Shown: positions 7,859-17,930 of the stretch, piece by piece
Numbering within the stretch: position 1 is the stretch's first letter
How the letters are laid out: each line of letters starts with the position of its first letter
Assembly (NCBI RefSeq): GCF_023700745.1
Contig: NZ_JAMPYG010000016.1
Span: 1-64,000, forward strand
DNA length: 64,000 nt
Source: Rhodoferax sp.
GTDB lineage: Bacteria > Pseudomonadota > Gammaproteobacteria > Burkholderiales > Burkholderiaceae_C
Direction of reading: 5' to 3'
Notes under the pieces: generated by a model
Database searches by the model: none
The model's input: only the letters and a program-made list of their open reading frames with translations
What the model was told of the DNA's origin: nothing
Translations under genes and position numbers: made by a program

Positions 7859-9340
7859 ATGAACGCACCTATTTCCGCTTCGCTCCTGAACTCCGCCCAG
7901 GCCCTGACGCAGGTCAGCCAGGCCTGGGACGCCGACCTGGTCAAGCAGCTCACCAATTACATCGCCATTCCCGCCAAATCACCCATGTTTGACGCCGACT
8001 GGGCGCAGCATGGCCTGATCGAGAAAGTGGTGCAAAACGCCTTTGAGTGGGTGCAGGCGCAAAAGGTGGCGGGCCTGACGCTGGAGATCATCCGCCTGCC
8101 GGGTCGCACGCCGGTGCTGTTTTTTGAAGTGCCCGCTTCCACCGGCAATGGCGGCCAGCCAGTGTCGAGCCAGACCGTGCTGATGTACGGCCACCTGGAC
8201 AAGCAGCCCGAATTCACCGGCTGGCGCTCAGACCTGGGGCCGTGGGCGCCCAAGTTTGAGGACGGCAAACTCTATGGCCGTGGCGGCGCCGACGACGGTT
8301 ACGCCATTTACGCCGCCATCACCGCCATCCAGGCGCTCAAAACCCAGCAGGCCGCGCACCCGCGCATCGTGGGACTGGTGGAAACCTGCGAAGAAAGTGG
8401 CTCTTATGACCTGCTGCCCTACATCGACACCTTGCGCCAGCGCCTGGGTGATGTCGGTCTGGTGATTTGCCTCGACTCGGGGGCTGGCAACTACGACCAG
8501 CTGTGGATGACCAACAGCCTGCGCGGCAACGTCACCGGCGTGCTCAAGGTGGAGGTGCTCACCGAAGGCGTGCATTCGGGTGACGCCAGCGGGTTGGTGC
8601 CGTCCAGCTTTCGCATCCTGCGCCATCTGCTGGACCGGCTGGAAGACAGCGCCAGCGGCCGCCTGCTGCCCGCCAGCTTCCATTGCGAGGTACCCGCCGA
8701 CCGCCTGGCCCAGGCCAGGGCCACCGCCGCCATTCTGGGCGAAGAACTGTTCAAGCGCTTCCCCTGGGCGCATGCCGACTGTGGCGGCAGCAGCCAGACC
8801 ATGCTGCCCACCACCAGCGACCCGCTGCAAGCCCTGCTGGCGCGTACCTGGACGCCGACCTTGAGCGTGACCGGTGCCGACGGCCTGCCCGAACTCAAAA
8901 ACGCCGGCAATGTGCTGCGCCCTTACACCGCGTTCAAACTCAGCCTGCGCCTGCCGCCCCTGGTTGACGCGGCCCGTGCCGTGGCCGAGCTCAAAACCCT
9001 GCTTGAAGACAACGCCCCCTACCAGGCCAAGGTGACATTTGAAGGTGGCGCTGGCGCGACCGGCTGGAACGCGCCCGGCACCGCGCCCTGGTTCGAGCAG
9101 GCGCTCCATGCCGCGTCACAAGACTACTTTGGCGCCCCTTGCGGCTATATTGGTCAGGGTGGCACCATTCCGCTGATGAACATGCTGTCCACCGGTTTCC
9201 CGAAGGCGCAAATGATGGTGTGCGGCGTGCTCGGCCCCAAAAGCAACGCCCACGGCCCCAATGAATTCCTGCATGTGCCCTATGCCAAGAAGCTCACCGC
9301 TGCGGTAGCCCAGGTGATTGCGGCGGCTGCGTTGGCGTGA
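7859..9340 (+). CDS. M20-family metallopeptidase (dipeptidase/carboxypeptidase-like)
   Basis: 493 residues, cytoplasmic (no signal peptide). The M20 di-zinc site is complete: H112 in YGHLDKQP with the associated D114, bridging D145 in RGGADDGY, E178/E179 in ETCEESGS, D206 in CLDSG and H465 in HGPNEF. The lid/dimerisation domain lies between about 225 and 400. Length and motifs fit the CNDP-like dipeptidase group that trims peptides or N-substituted amino acids; the substrate cannot be told. It stands alone, convergent with the thioesterase gene, whose stop lies only four bases beyond this gene's stop. Confidence 0.88.
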   Translation: MNAPISASLLNSAQALTQVSQAWDADLVKQLTNYIAIPAKSPMFDADWAQHGLIEKVVQNAFEWVQAQKVAGLTLEIIRLPGRTPVLFFEVPASTGNGGQPVSSQTVLMYGHLDKQPEFTGWRSDLGPWAPKFEDGKLYGRGGADDGYAIYAAITAIQALKTQQAAHPRIVGLVETCEESGSYDLLPYIDTLRQRLGDVGLVICLDSGAGNYDQLWMTNSLRGNVTGVLKVEVLTEGVHSGDASGLVPSSFRILRHLLDRLEDSASGRLLPASFHCEVPADRLAQARATAAILGEELFKRFPWAHADCGGSSQTMLPTTSDPLQALLARTWTPTLSVTGADGLPELKNAGNVLRPYTAFKLSLRLPPLVDAARAVAELKTLLEDNAPYQAKVTFEGGAGATGWNAPGTAPWFEQALHAASQDYFGAPCGYIGQGGTIPLMNMLSTGFPKAQMMVCGVLGPKSNAHGPNEFLHVPYAKKLTAAVAQVIAAAALA

Positions 9341-9344
9341 TGCT

Positions 9345-9767
9345 TCAGCGCGGTGCCAGCACCGCCATGGTGATGCGCGACACGCAGGTGAGTTCACCGG
9401 CGTCATTGACCATGTCAATCTGCCAGACCTGGGTGGTTCGGCCAATGTGCACGGCGCGGGTGGTGCCGGTGACCCAGCCACTGGTGGCGCTGCGCAGGTG
9501 GTTGGCGTTGATGTCGAGCCCCACGGCCCGGTAACCCGCAGGACAGGCATAGTTGGCGGCCACCGAACCCAGGGTTTCGGCCAGCACCACGCTAACGCCG
9601 CCGTGCAGCAGGCCAAAGGGTTGCCGGGTGCGCGCATCCACCGGCACGCGGGCGCGGATGAAATCATCGCCGACTTCCAGAAACTCAATCCCCAGATGAC
9701 TGACCGCCGTGTCCAGGCTGATACGGGTCAGTTCTGCCGCAGAAACGGGCTGTTGCCACACGCGCAT
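9345..9767 (-). CDS. Hotdog-fold acyl-CoA thioesterase (PaaI/MenI-like)
   Basis: 140 residues when started at the ATG at 9765-9767, which has GGAG nine bases upstream; a longer frame upstream shows no homology. The protein has the hotdog signature FGLLHGGVSVVLAETLGS around residues 51-68, where the HGG turn and the helix glutamate form the active site of the PaaI/YdiI/EntH thioesterases that release acids from aryl- or acyl-CoA. It is cytoplasmic. No pathway genes adjoin it; it is convergent with the M20 peptidase and divergent from the OB-fold gene. Assignment to MenI (dihydroxynaphthoyl-CoA) versus general proofreading thioesterase is not possible here. Confidence 0.83.
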   Translation of the reverse strand: MRVWQQPVSAAELTRISLDTAVSHLGIEFLEVGDDFIRARVPVDARTRQPFGLLHGGVSVVLAETLGSVAANYACPAGYRAVGLDINANHLRSATSGWVTGTTRAVHIGRTTQVWQIDMVNDAGELTCVSRITMAVLAPR

Positions 9768-9876
9768 ACACCACTCCAAAAAACAAAACAGGCATGAACT
9801 ATAGCCAGCGCCGAATTCGACCCTGCGCATGCGGCTACCATGCAGGCGCCGTATTGAGTGGCGCAGGAGTAAAAAA

Positions 9877-10176
9877 ATGATTGATGGATTGATTGCCGGC
9901 AGGTTGATCGGCGACCCGGAGCGGCGCCAGGGCAAGGGCGACAGCACTTACGTGGTGGCGCGGGTGCGCGCGCAGAGCAGCGAGGGCGAGCATCTAATGG
10001 TCAATCTGATTGCCTTTGATGACGCGCCCTGCACCGTCCTGCTGGCGCTGCGTGACGGCGATTCGGTGGCCGCCGCCGGCCATCTGAACCCCAAGGTCTG
10101 GACCGACAAGCAGGGCAACACCAAACCCGCGCTTGATCTGGTGGCGCACCGGGTGGTCAGCGTTGAACCGGGGTAA
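9877..10176 (+). CDS. Small single-stranded-DNA-binding (OB-fold) protein
   Basis: 99 residues from the ATG at 9877, chosen because AGGAG lies at 9865-9869 and the SSB-like N-terminus (MIDGLIAGRLIGDPERR) begins there. The order of strands, the central VVARVRAQ...VNLIAFDD segment and the WTDKQGNTKPALDLVAHRVV ending follow the SSB/PriB OB fold. It lacks the acidic C-terminal tip of replicative SSB and is about half its length, so it is more likely an accessory SSB-like protein. It is a single gene with a strong ribosome site. Confidence 0.75.
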   Translation: MIDGLIAGRLIGDPERRQGKGDSTYVVARVRAQSSEGEHLMVNLIAFDDAPCTVLLALRDGDSVAAAGHLNPKVWTDKQGNTKPALDLVAHRVVSVEPG

Positions 10177-10274
10177 CCTGGGCCGATGGCTGCTAAGATT
10201 TGGCACATGACCCACTGTGCCGCGCAAATGCTGGAAGAACAACCCGATGACTTGTGTCGCACCTTGAGTGACCA

Positions 10275-11159
10275 ATGGTGAGGGGTGCCGCGTCCCTGCC
10301 GGCGCAACATCCGTTGCAGGGCATTTTCTTCATCGTGGTGGCGGTACTGTGTTTCTCAGCGCTTGATACGATCACGAAATTGGCCGCTGCCGTCCCCGTC
10401 GCGATGGCCATATGGGTGCGCTTTCTTTTCCAGACGGTCGTGACCGGGATGGCCTTGTGGCCGATGCGTGGCAGCGCGTTCCTGAAAACCAGACGGCCCG
10501 GTTTGCAGTTCCTGCGCGGTTTTTTGTTGCTCACTTGCAGCGTCATTGCCTTCTTGAGCCTGCGTTTTATGCCGGTGGGCGAGTTCACTGCCATTGTCAT
10601 GATTTCGCCTCTGATCATCACGGCCATTTCGGCCTGGAAGCTGCACGACAGGGTGTCCGCACTGCGATGGTTGTGTGTGGTTGGTGGTTTTGCCGGATCG
10701 TTGGCTGTGATACGGCCTGGCGGCGAATCCTTTCACTGGGCCATGCTGCTGCCGTGTGTGCTGGTGCTGGCGAACACGGCTTTTCAGGTGCTGACGAGTC
10801 GGCTTGCCAGGACCGACAATTCCGGGACCATGCATTTTTATACCGGTCTGGTCGGTTTGGTGCTTGCCTCGCTGGCATTGCCCTTGATCTGGCAAGCCAT
10901 ACCCTGGTCGGTGTGGGCGCTGTTGCTTTTGATCGGTGCCTTTGGCACGCTGGGCCACTTTCTTCTGATATTGGCCTATGCCCGCGCGCCAATTGCCGTT
11001 TTGACGCCTTACCTGTACCTGCAGATTGGCTTTTCAACACTGGGTGGCTGGTTGATTTTTTCGCACATGCCCGACGCCTGGGCCTTGGCCGGGATTGCCC
11101 TCGTCTCAGCCAGTGGTGCCTTGGGAACATGGCTAACGGCACGAGAGCAGCGGGGGTAA
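10275..11159 (+). CDS. EamA/DMT-superfamily inner-membrane transporter
   Basis: 294 residues with ten predicted transmembrane helices arranged as two EamA repeats (about 15-140 and 155-285), the layout of the drug/metabolite transporter superfamily. Visible family touches are the early FSALDTITKLAA helix, the R-F-L-F-Q after helix 2 and the PLIITAISAW segment after helix 4. These exporters move amino acids, nucleosides or other metabolites; nothing nearby identifies the substrate. An in-frame TGA immediately upstream limits the start to the ATG at 10275 or later. Confidence 0.85.
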   Translation: MVRGAASLPAQHPLQGIFFIVVAVLCFSALDTITKLAAAVPVAMAIWVRFLFQTVVTGMALWPMRGSAFLKTRRPGLQFLRGFLLLTCSVIAFLSLRFMPVGEFTAIVMISPLIITAISAWKLHDRVSALRWLCVVGGFAGSLAVIRPGGESFHWAMLLPCVLVLANTAFQVLTSRLARTDNSGTMHFYTGLVGLVLASLALPLIWQAIPWSVWALLLLIGAFGTLGHFLLILAYARAPIAVLTPYLYLQIGFSTLGGWLIFSHMPDAWALAGIALVSASGALGTWLTAREQRG

Positions 11160-11227
11160 ATGTGCAGGCCGGCTTGTTTTTTTAATTGGGTTCCGAAACC
11201 TTGTCATCAGCAAATTCTTTCACCACC

Positions 11228-11869
11228 ATGTTTCGCTACCTCACCGTCCCCGTGACCGCCTTTGCGCAAAATTGCTCCCTGGTCTGGTGTGACCAGACAC
11301 TCAAAGCCGCCGTCATTGATCCCGGTGGTGACCTCGACCTGCTGCTGGAAGAGGTTGAACGCCTGGGTTTGCAGCTTGAGCAAATCTGGCTCACCCATGC
11401 CCACATCGACCACGCCGGGGCTGCCGGCGAACTGGCCGAGCGACTGGGCTTGCCCATCATCGGGCCGCATGAAGCCGATCAGTTCTGGATTGACGGCTTG
11501 CCCGGGCAAAGCAAAATGTTTGGCTTTCCACCGGCCAAATCCTTCAAGCCGACGCGCTGGCTGCACGATGGTGACAGCGTGACCCTTGGTGAGTGCACGC
11601 TGGCGGTACGCCACTGCCCGGGTCACACGCCAGGCCATGTGGTGTTTTATTCGGCACAGGCCAAGCGGGCCTTTGTCGGTGATGTGTTGTTTGCCGGCTC
11701 CATCGGCCGCACCGATTTTCCGCAGGGCGACCACGACACCTTGATTGCCAGCATCAGGAATCGCTTGTGGCCGATGGGTGATGACACCGTGTTCATCCCC
11801 GGTCACGGCCCCGAGAGCACGTTCGGGCGTGAGCGGCGCAGCAACCCCTATGTGGCAGATGGCAGTTAA
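11228..11869 (+). CDS. Metallo-beta-lactamase-fold hydrolase (glyoxalase II-like, YcbL group)
   Basis: 213 residues from ATG 11228 (MFRYLTVPVTAFAQNC); the frame is open to a TTG at 11186 but homology begins at this methionine. The zinc motif HAHIDH is at 57-62, followed by H133 (CPGHTPGH), D152 (VGDVLF) and H193 (PGHGPES), the full ligand set of the glyoxalase II family. Short MBL proteins of this type lack the C-terminal helical domain of true glyoxalase II and hydrolyse thioesters such as S-lactoylglutathione less specifically. It is cytoplasmic and stands alone after the EamA gene. Confidence 0.87.
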   Translation: MFRYLTVPVTAFAQNCSLVWCDQTLKAAVIDPGGDLDLLLEEVERLGLQLEQIWLTHAHIDHAGAAGELAERLGLPIIGPHEADQFWIDGLPGQSKMFGFPPAKSFKPTRWLHDGDSVTLGECTLAVRHCPGHTPGHVVFYSAQAKRAFVGDVLFAGSIGRTDFPQGDHDTLIASIRNRLWPMGDDTVFIPGHGPESTFGRERRSNPYVADGS

Positions 11870-12308
11870 CGAAGCGGACAAAAAGAAAGGCGCGATTTGC
11901 TAAGTGACGCCTTGTGAAGTGTCTAAAAGGAGTTTTGTTCCATTTCCAGGCTTTTCATGTCGGTTGGGCCAGGGGGCGCAAACCTTGGGAATTTAGATCG
12001 CCACATCAGGGAAAGTACGACGCTTGACGACGCACTTTCAGTGCCATACCGGGCCTCATGCGGTTGGAATTGATATCCGCTTTGTACGGAGCCGTCAAGA
12101 TCGCTTACCCCGGTAAGTAGTCATACGGAGTTGAAACGCCAGACATTACAGACCATCATCCAGCTCACTTCAGCACGTGACTCCGAGTGGCCTCGGGCTG
12201 CTGAGGGCGCGCATCCCTGAGGGAAAAGCTGGCGCCAAGCGTCAAATTGCTTGGAGCAGGTGTGCGTGAAAACTCGATGACAAACAAATCTACACAAAAA
12301 GGCGAGAC
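11870..12308. other. Intergenic region, no supported gene
   Basis: 439 bases without a recognisable gene on either strand. A small perfect inverted repeat, CTTACC-CC-GGTAAG, lies at 12104-12117. The ribosome site for the downstream gene (GGCGAG) is close to the ATG at 12309. I see no obvious sigma-70 promoter or terminator. Confidence 0.45.
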
Positions 12309-14426
12309 ATGAGCATTCCACGCAAGAACACCCCTTTGAAACTGACCACACTGGCCGCTGCCGTACTGGCGTTAAGCGCCTGCGGCGGAAACAGCGACCC
12401 GGTTGAGAGCATCAATACCAAGCCAAGCTATCTGGGCGCCGTCGCCAGCGCCAGCTATGACGGCAGCAGCGACGACCTGCTGACAGCCGGCCTGGGCAAG
12501 ACCGGGCTGGGCGGCGTCGCACCGGCTGTGGTCGATCCGCTGAAGCCCACGGCGGCCGAACTGCGCAAGCTCGCCATCTTCAACAACTACCGCGCCATCC
12601 TCGACATCAGCGCGGCCGGCGGCTACGGCACGCTGTACGGGCCGAACGTCGATGCCAAGGGCGTCATTACCACCAGCGAAGGAAAGATCGCCGGCACCGA
12701 ATACATCGCCTATTCGGATGACGGTAGCGGCAAGCAGAACGTCACCATGATGGTGCAGGTACCCGCCACCTTCAACCCGGCCAATGCCTGCATCGTCACT
12801 GGCACGTCCAGCGGCTCGCGCGGCGTTTATGGCGCCATCGGTTCGTCCGGCGAGTGGGGCCTGAAAAACGGTTGCGCCGTCGCCTACACCGACAAGGGCA
12901 CCGGCACCGGCATCCACGACCTGCAGAACAATACCGTCAATGGGCAGAACGGCGTGCGCACGGACGCCGCTACGGCTGGCAAGAACTCGATCTTCACCGC
13001 CGATCTGAGCGCCGCCGAACTCGCGGCCTTCAACACCGCCACGCCCAACCGCTTTGCCGTCAAGCACGCGCATTCGCAGCAGAACCCTGAAAAGGACTGG
13101 GGCAAGTGGACGCTGCAGTCGGTCGAGTTCGCCTATTTCGTACTCAATGAAAAATACGGCGACCTGGCCAGGGATGGCGTGACACGCCTGAAAAAGCTCA
13201 CGCCATCCAACACCATCGTGATCGCCTCCAGCGTGTCCAACGGCGCCGGCGCGGCGCTGGCGGCAGCCGAGCAGGACACGCAGGGCCTGATCAGCGGCGT
13301 GGCCGTGGCCGAACCCGAAGTCCAGCTCGCGCCCGACACCCGGCTGAGCGTCAAGCGCGGCAGCACCACGCTGGTCGGTACCGGCAAGCCGCTGTACGAC
13401 TATTTCACGCTGGCCAATTTGCTGCAGCCTTGCGCGGCGCTGGTGTCGCCCGCCACCAATGCGTTCAGCACCGTCGACCTGGCGATTGCCGCCAACCGCT
13501 GCGCCGCGCTGCAGGCCAACGGCCTGGTCACCGGCGCCACAACCGCTGAACAGGCCGCCAGCGCCATGGCCGCGCTGATCGCGGCCGGCTGGCAGCCTGA
13601 AAGCAATGTGCTGCAGGCGTCGCACTACTCGTTTGCCACGCTGTCGGTCGGGCTGACCTATGCCAACACCTACGGCCGCTTCAGCGTCAAGGACAACCTG
13701 TGCGGCTACAGCTTTGCCGCCACCGGCGCCGCCGCATCGGCCACGCCGAATGCACCGGTGGCGCTGGCTCCGGCCGCGCTGGCGACCTCGTTCGGCGCTT
13801 CCAACGGCGTGCCGCCGACTATCGGCATCAACATCGTCAACAACCTCAGCGTGGGTGGGCCGTTGGTCGACGCCGCCTCGCTGTCGGCCGGCAATGTGCA
13901 GGACTACAACATCGCCGGTGCGCTGTGCATGCGCGAGCTGTTTACCGGCACCAGCGCCAATGCGCTGCGCGTGCAGCAGGGCATCAAGGAAGTGGTGCGC
14001 AGCGCCAACCTGCGCGGCAAGCCGGCGCTGATCGTGCAGGGCCGGGCCGACACGCTGCTGCCGGTGGCCTTCACCGGCCGGCCTTACTACGGCATGAACA
14101 AGATCGTTGAAGGCACCAGCAGCAAGCTGTCGTACATCGAGGTGACCAATGCCCAGCATTTCGACGCCTTCTTGGCCATCCCGGGTTATCCGGAACGCCT
14201 GGTGCCGCTGCACCGCTACTTCATCCAGGCGATGGACATGATGTATGCCAATCTGAAAAGCGGCGCCGCGCTGCCGGCCAGCCAGGTGGTGCGCACCGTG
14301 CCGCGCGGCCTGACGGGCACCGTGGCCAACCCGATCACAGCTGCCAACGTGCCGCCGATCCAGACGACGCCGGCCGCTGCTGACCAGATCACCTTTGCCG
14401 GCAATGTGCTGACCATCGCCGACTGA
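12309..14426 (+). CDS. D-(-)-3-hydroxybutyrate oligomer hydrolase, lipoprotein
   Basis: 705 residues; an N-terminal lipoprotein signal ends in LSAC with lipidated Cys at 25, so the enzyme is anchored in the envelope facing the periplasm or outside. It belongs to the 3-hydroxybutyrate oligomer hydrolase family, which cleaves soluble oligomers from poly-3-hydroxybutyrate breakdown to monomers. The probable catalytic triad is S310 in SSVSNGAG, Asp in QGRADTLLP (about 580) and His in NAQHFDAF (about 617). The glycine/serine-rich GTSSGSRGVYG segment at 165-175 is also family-typical. It is a single gene closed by a strong terminator at 14447-14483. PHB turnover fits a Burkholderiales host. Confidence 0.9.
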   Translation: MSIPRKNTPLKLTTLAAAVLALSACGGNSDPVESINTKPSYLGAVASASYDGSSDDLLTAGLGKTGLGGVAPAVVDPLKPTAAELRKLAIFNNYRAILDISAAGGYGTLYGPNVDAKGVITTSEGKIAGTEYIAYSDDGSGKQNVTMMVQVPATFNPANACIVTGTSSGSRGVYGAIGSSGEWGLKNGCAVAYTDKGTGTGIHDLQNNTVNGQNGVRTDAATAGKNSIFTADLSAAELAAFNTATPNRFAVKHAHSQQNPEKDWGKWTLQSVEFAYFVLNEKYGDLARDGVTRLKKLTPSNTIVIASSVSNGAGAALAAAEQDTQGLISGVAVAEPEVQLAPDTRLSVKRGSTTLVGTGKPLYDYFTLANLLQPCAALVSPATNAFSTVDLAIAANRCAALQANGLVTGATTAEQAASAMAALIAAGWQPESNVLQASHYSFATLSVGLTYANTYGRFSVKDNLCGYSFAATGAAASATPNAPVALAPAALATSFGASNGVPPTIGINIVNNLSVGGPLVDAASLSAGNVQDYNIAGALCMRELFTGTSANALRVQQGIKEVVRSANLRGKPALIVQGRADTLLPVAFTGRPYYGMNKIVEGTSSKLSYIEVTNAQHFDAFLAIPGYPERLVPLHRYFIQAMDMMYANLKSGAALPASQVVRTVPRGLTGTVANPITAANVPPIQTTPAAADQITFAGNVLTIAD

Positions 14427-14446
14427 GCGTTTTTTCCGGCCCTTGC

Positions 14447-14483
14447 AAAGCCCGTGGCGCCTCCTGTACGCCACGGGCTTTTT
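14447..14483 (+). terminator. Rho-independent terminator after the oligomer hydrolase gene
   Basis: A 13-base perfect stem AAAGCCCGTGGCG / CGCCACGGGCTTT with a 9-base loop, followed by TT and starting 20 bases after the stop codon. Confidence 0.85.
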
Positions 14484-14923
14484 CATGGGGATTGTTGAAA
14501 AACTGGCGGTAAATCCACCCAAGTTCGTAAATATCCAACTGAAGACGGACGCCATCAGATGAAAGTCTTGCATCGCGAGGCGGTTGTCCGTGCTTAATGG
14601 CGGGAGCGGAGGTATGCACGAATTCTGCGTGAGTTCAAGCAAATTAGCCTGCGCGCAGAATCAGTTGTACGATAGAGCGTTGCTTGGAAGCGCTCAAACT
14701 CGTTGCCGCCTATGCGTTGGTGGTCGACGCGAAAACACCGGCCGCCAAGAGTTTTGACGAACACTATGGGTTCACGGCGTGCCATGACCAGCCGATGACT
14801 TCTTATCTGGCCCTTGGCGCATAGCGATGATGGGCATGCGCAGTGATCGCAACAAGCGGTAGTAGCGACAGTCGCGCGGGTTACATCATGCCGTCGATTT
14901 GCGTGGCCTTGTGCAATTCCTGT
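14484..14923. other. Gene-poor interval between oligomer hydrolase and second TRAP operon
   Basis: About 440 bases with no intact gene. The only coding trace is the acetyltransferase remnant at 14662-14824. No insertion-sequence ends or direct repeats were noticed around it. Confidence 0.5.
14662..14824 (+). pseudogene. C-terminal remnant of a GNAT acetyltransferase
   Basis: In the plus strand the last reading frame before the TAG at 14822-14824 gives ALVVDAKTPAAKSFDEHYGF followed by a typical GNAT ending (TACHDQPMTSYLALGA). VVDAK-x-x-A-x-x-F-x-x-x-(F/Y)GF is the last beta-alpha unit of the toxin-type (TacT/AtaT-like) GNAT acetyltransferases. The acetyl-CoA-binding R/Q-x-x-G-x-G/A loop and the N-terminal half are missing, and no ribbon-helix-helix antitoxin gene is seen upstream. 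It is therefore a broken leftover, possibly of a toxin-antitoxin pair. Confidence 0.65.
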
Positions 14924-14963
14924 AAAAGCCAGAGGCTGACCTGATTAAAAATCAGCCTTTGGC
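14924..14963 (-). terminator. Rho-independent terminator of the second TRAP operon
   Basis: On the minus strand GCCAAAGGCTGA pairs with TCAGCCTCTGGC (one mismatch, 12-base stem) and is followed by TTTT (plus-strand 14924-14927). It lies just downstream of the dctM stop. Confidence 0.8.
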
Positions 14964-14973
14964 GCTTGCTGGC

Positions 14974-16257
14974 TTATTTACCAAAAATCATGTCGGGCAG
15001 GAACAGCGTGATTTGCGGGATATAGGTGATGATCACTAAAAACACCAGCAACACCGACAGCCACGGCAATGCCGCCTTGGTGACCTGCACCAGGTTCATG
15101 CCTGTCACGCCACTCGTCACAAACAGGTTCAGCCCCACCGGCGGCGTCACCATGCCAATCTCCATGTTCACCACCATGATGACACCCAGGTGGATTGGGT
15201 CGATGCCCAGTTGCTGCGAGATCGGGAAGAAGATCGGTGCCAGAATCAGGATGATCCCGGTGGGTTCCATGAAGTTGCCGGCAATCAGCAAAATGATGTT
15301 GACCACCAGCAAGAACATCCACGGTGTCATGCCCATGCCCACAATTTGCTCGGCAATGGTTTGCGGAATGCGCTCGGTGGTGAGCACGTGGGCAAACAGC
15401 AGCGCGTTGGCCACAATGAACATCAGCATCACGGTGGTGCGCCCGGCTTCCAGAAACACGTGAGGCACTTGCTTCACAGACAAATCACGGTAAATGAATA
15501 CCGCCACCACCAACGCATAGACGGCAGACACAGCAGCTGCCTCGGTGGGGGTGAAGATGCCGCCATAAATACCGCCCATGATGATGACCAGCAGCGCCAG
15601 CCCCCACATCGAGTCTTTGAAGGCGCGCAACACTTCAGGCACGCTGGCCTTGGGCGGTGGTTTGACGGCCAGTTTGCCCGCGCGCCACCATACCGCGACC
15701 ATCAGCATCAGGCCCAGCAGCAGACCCGGCACCACGCCTGCCATGAACATGCGCCCCACCGACACCTCGGTCACGGCGGCATAAACCACCATCACGATCG
15801 ATGGCGGAATCAGGATACCCAGCGTGCCCGCATTGCAGATGACGCCCGCGGCAAACTCTTTGGGATAGCCGTTTTTCACCATGCCGGCAATCACGATCGA
15901 ACCAATCGCCACCACCGTGGCCGGGCTGGAGCCCGACACGGCCGCAAACAACATACACGCCAGAATAGACGCAATGGCCAGTCCGCCGCGCAAGTGGCCC
16001 ACGGCCGCAATGGCAAACACCACCATGCGCTTGGCCACGCCGCCGGTGCTCATCAAGGCCCCGGCCAGCACAAAGAACGGGATTGACATCAACGTGTAGT
16101 GCTCGCTGGTCTCAAACATCTTGATCGACATCGAGGCCAAGGAGTCCTGCGAGAAGAAAAAGATGGTCAGCAGGCTCGACAGGCCCAGGCTTACCGCGAT
16201 CGGCATGCCGATGGCCATGCAGAAAAACAGGGCGGCAAAAAGCAAAAGGGTATTCAT
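14974..16257 (-). CDS. TRAP transporter large permease subunit (DctM family), second system
   Basis: 427 residues, polytopic with about 12 hydrophobic segments. Conserved DctM segments include PFFVLAGALMSTGG near 62-75, GSSPATVVAIGSIVIAGM near 108-125 and PPSIVMVVYAAVTEVSVG near 150-167, with TPPVGLNLFVTSGV in the C-terminal third. It works with the DctQ encoded immediately upstream; the ATG overlaps the dctQ stop (ATGA), so translation is coupled. The closest look is to C4-dicarboxylate-type systems. A terminator follows at 14924-14963. Confidence 0.92.
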   Translation of the reverse strand: MNTLLLFAALFFCMAIGMPIAVSLGLSSLLTIFFFSQDSLASMSIKMFETSEHYTLMSIPFFVLAGALMSTGGVAKRMVVFAIAAVGHLRGGLAIASILACMLFAAVSGSSPATVVAIGSIVIAGMVKNGYPKEFAAGVICNAGTLGILIPPSIVMVVYAAVTEVSVGRMFMAGVVPGLLLGLMLMVAVWWRAGKLAVKPPPKASVPEVLRAFKDSMWGLALLVIIMGGIYGGIFTPTEAAAVSAVYALVVAVFIYRDLSVKQVPHVFLEAGRTTVMLMFIVANALLFAHVLTTERIPQTIAEQIVGMGMTPWMFLLVVNIILLIAGNFMEPTGIILILAPIFFPISQQLGIDPIHLGVIMVVNMEIGMVTPPVGLNLFVTSGVTGMNLVQVTKAALPWLSVLLVFLVIITYIPQITLFLPDMIFGK

Positions 16258-16781
16258 GATTGGGCCTCGTCTGATTTGAGTCGCATGGCTTCGGCGGCTT
16301 CGTCAGCCAGCCTCAGGCTGTCGGTCTTGCCGGTGATCAGGCCGATCAGGATCTGTACAAAACGCCAGCCGGTGAGCAAAAAACCAATCGGCATGATGAT
16401 GAGTACCATCCAGCGTTCAATCGGCATGTCTTCAAATTCAATGCCGACGTCTTTCATTTTCAGAACGTAGATGGTGGAGCCGGTCAGTACAAAGCCCACG
16501 TACAACAGGCTCAGCAACACCGCCAGAATCGACACATTGCGTCGCGTGTTGTGCGGCATCATCTTGACCAGCGCGTCCACACCGATGTGCGAACCGACAC
16601 GCACGCCATAGGAAATGCCGACAAAGATCATGAAGGCAAAAAACACGGTGGTGAGCTCCAGCGCCCACGAAAAGCCGCTGTTGAACACATAGCGCATCAC
16701 GACTTGCAAAAAGGTCAGAGCGGTCATGGCGGCCAGCATCAGCCCAATGATCCACTCTTCCAGGTGATCCAGAATTTTCAT
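16254..16781 (-). CDS. TRAP transporter small permease subunit (DctQ family), second system
   Basis: 175 residues from the ATG at 16779-16781 (MKILDHLEEW), preceded by GGGG; a TTG four codons upstream is possible but less likely. Four membrane segments and the conserved FSWALELTTVFFAFM region identify DctQ. It overlaps dctM by four bases and follows the dctP stop across a terminator-like hairpin at 16792-16816. Confidence 0.9.
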   Translation of the reverse strand: MKILDHLEEWIIGLMLAAMTALTFLQVVMRYVFNSGFSWALELTTVFFAFMIFVGISYGVRVGSHIGVDALVKMMPHNTRRNVSILAVLLSLLYVGFVLTGSTIYVLKMKDVGIEFEDMPIERWMVLIIMPIGFLLTGWRFVQILIGLITGKTDSLRLADEAAEAMRLKSDEAQS

Positions 16782-16791
16782 TTCATACCCC

Positions 16792-16816
16792 AAAAAAACC
16801 CCGGGCTAGCCGGGGT
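16792..16816 (-). terminator. Terminator-like hairpin between dctP and dctQ, second TRAP system
   Basis: On the minus strand ACCCCGG pairs with CCGGGGT around a short GC-rich loop, followed immediately by a run of seven T. It should attenuate transcription into the membrane-subunit genes. Confidence 0.8.
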
Positions 16817-16841
16817 GTTGGCATCAAGTCAAGACTGTGGT

Positions 16842-17837
<996 letters not shown>

Positions 17838-17906
17838 TTAAAAGTCTTGAACGACGAGCGGACTTTAGATGGCTGCGCATGAGCCAACAACTGTGGCGTT
17901 CAACAG

Positions 17907-17921
17907 CTAGGGTTTACCCTC
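17907..17921. promoter_or_regulatory. Candidate operator CTAGGGTTTACCCTC upstream of dctP
   Basis: A 12-base near-palindrome AGGGTTTACCCT set in the gap between the two binding-protein genes. Similar sequences lie upstream of the ABC importer (35353-35367) and between the LysR and RuBisCO-like genes (50867-50881). The cognate regulator is unknown. Confidence 0.45.
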
Positions 17922-17930
17922 AAACTCGAA

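Noticed and set aside
7684..7992. GTG-started small frame after AAGGAG
   Set aside because: It runs into the peptidase gene in another frame and resembles no family; spacing from AAGGAG is long.
10207..10281. 24-codon ORF overlapping the start of the EamA gene
   Set aside because: No ribosome-binding site and no similarity; could be chance.
12372..14642. 756-codon open frame on the minus strand opposite the oligomer hydrolase gene
   Set aside because: Composition is a mirror of the GC-rich coding strand; no motifs, signal or ribosome site. The plus-strand protein has clear family homology.
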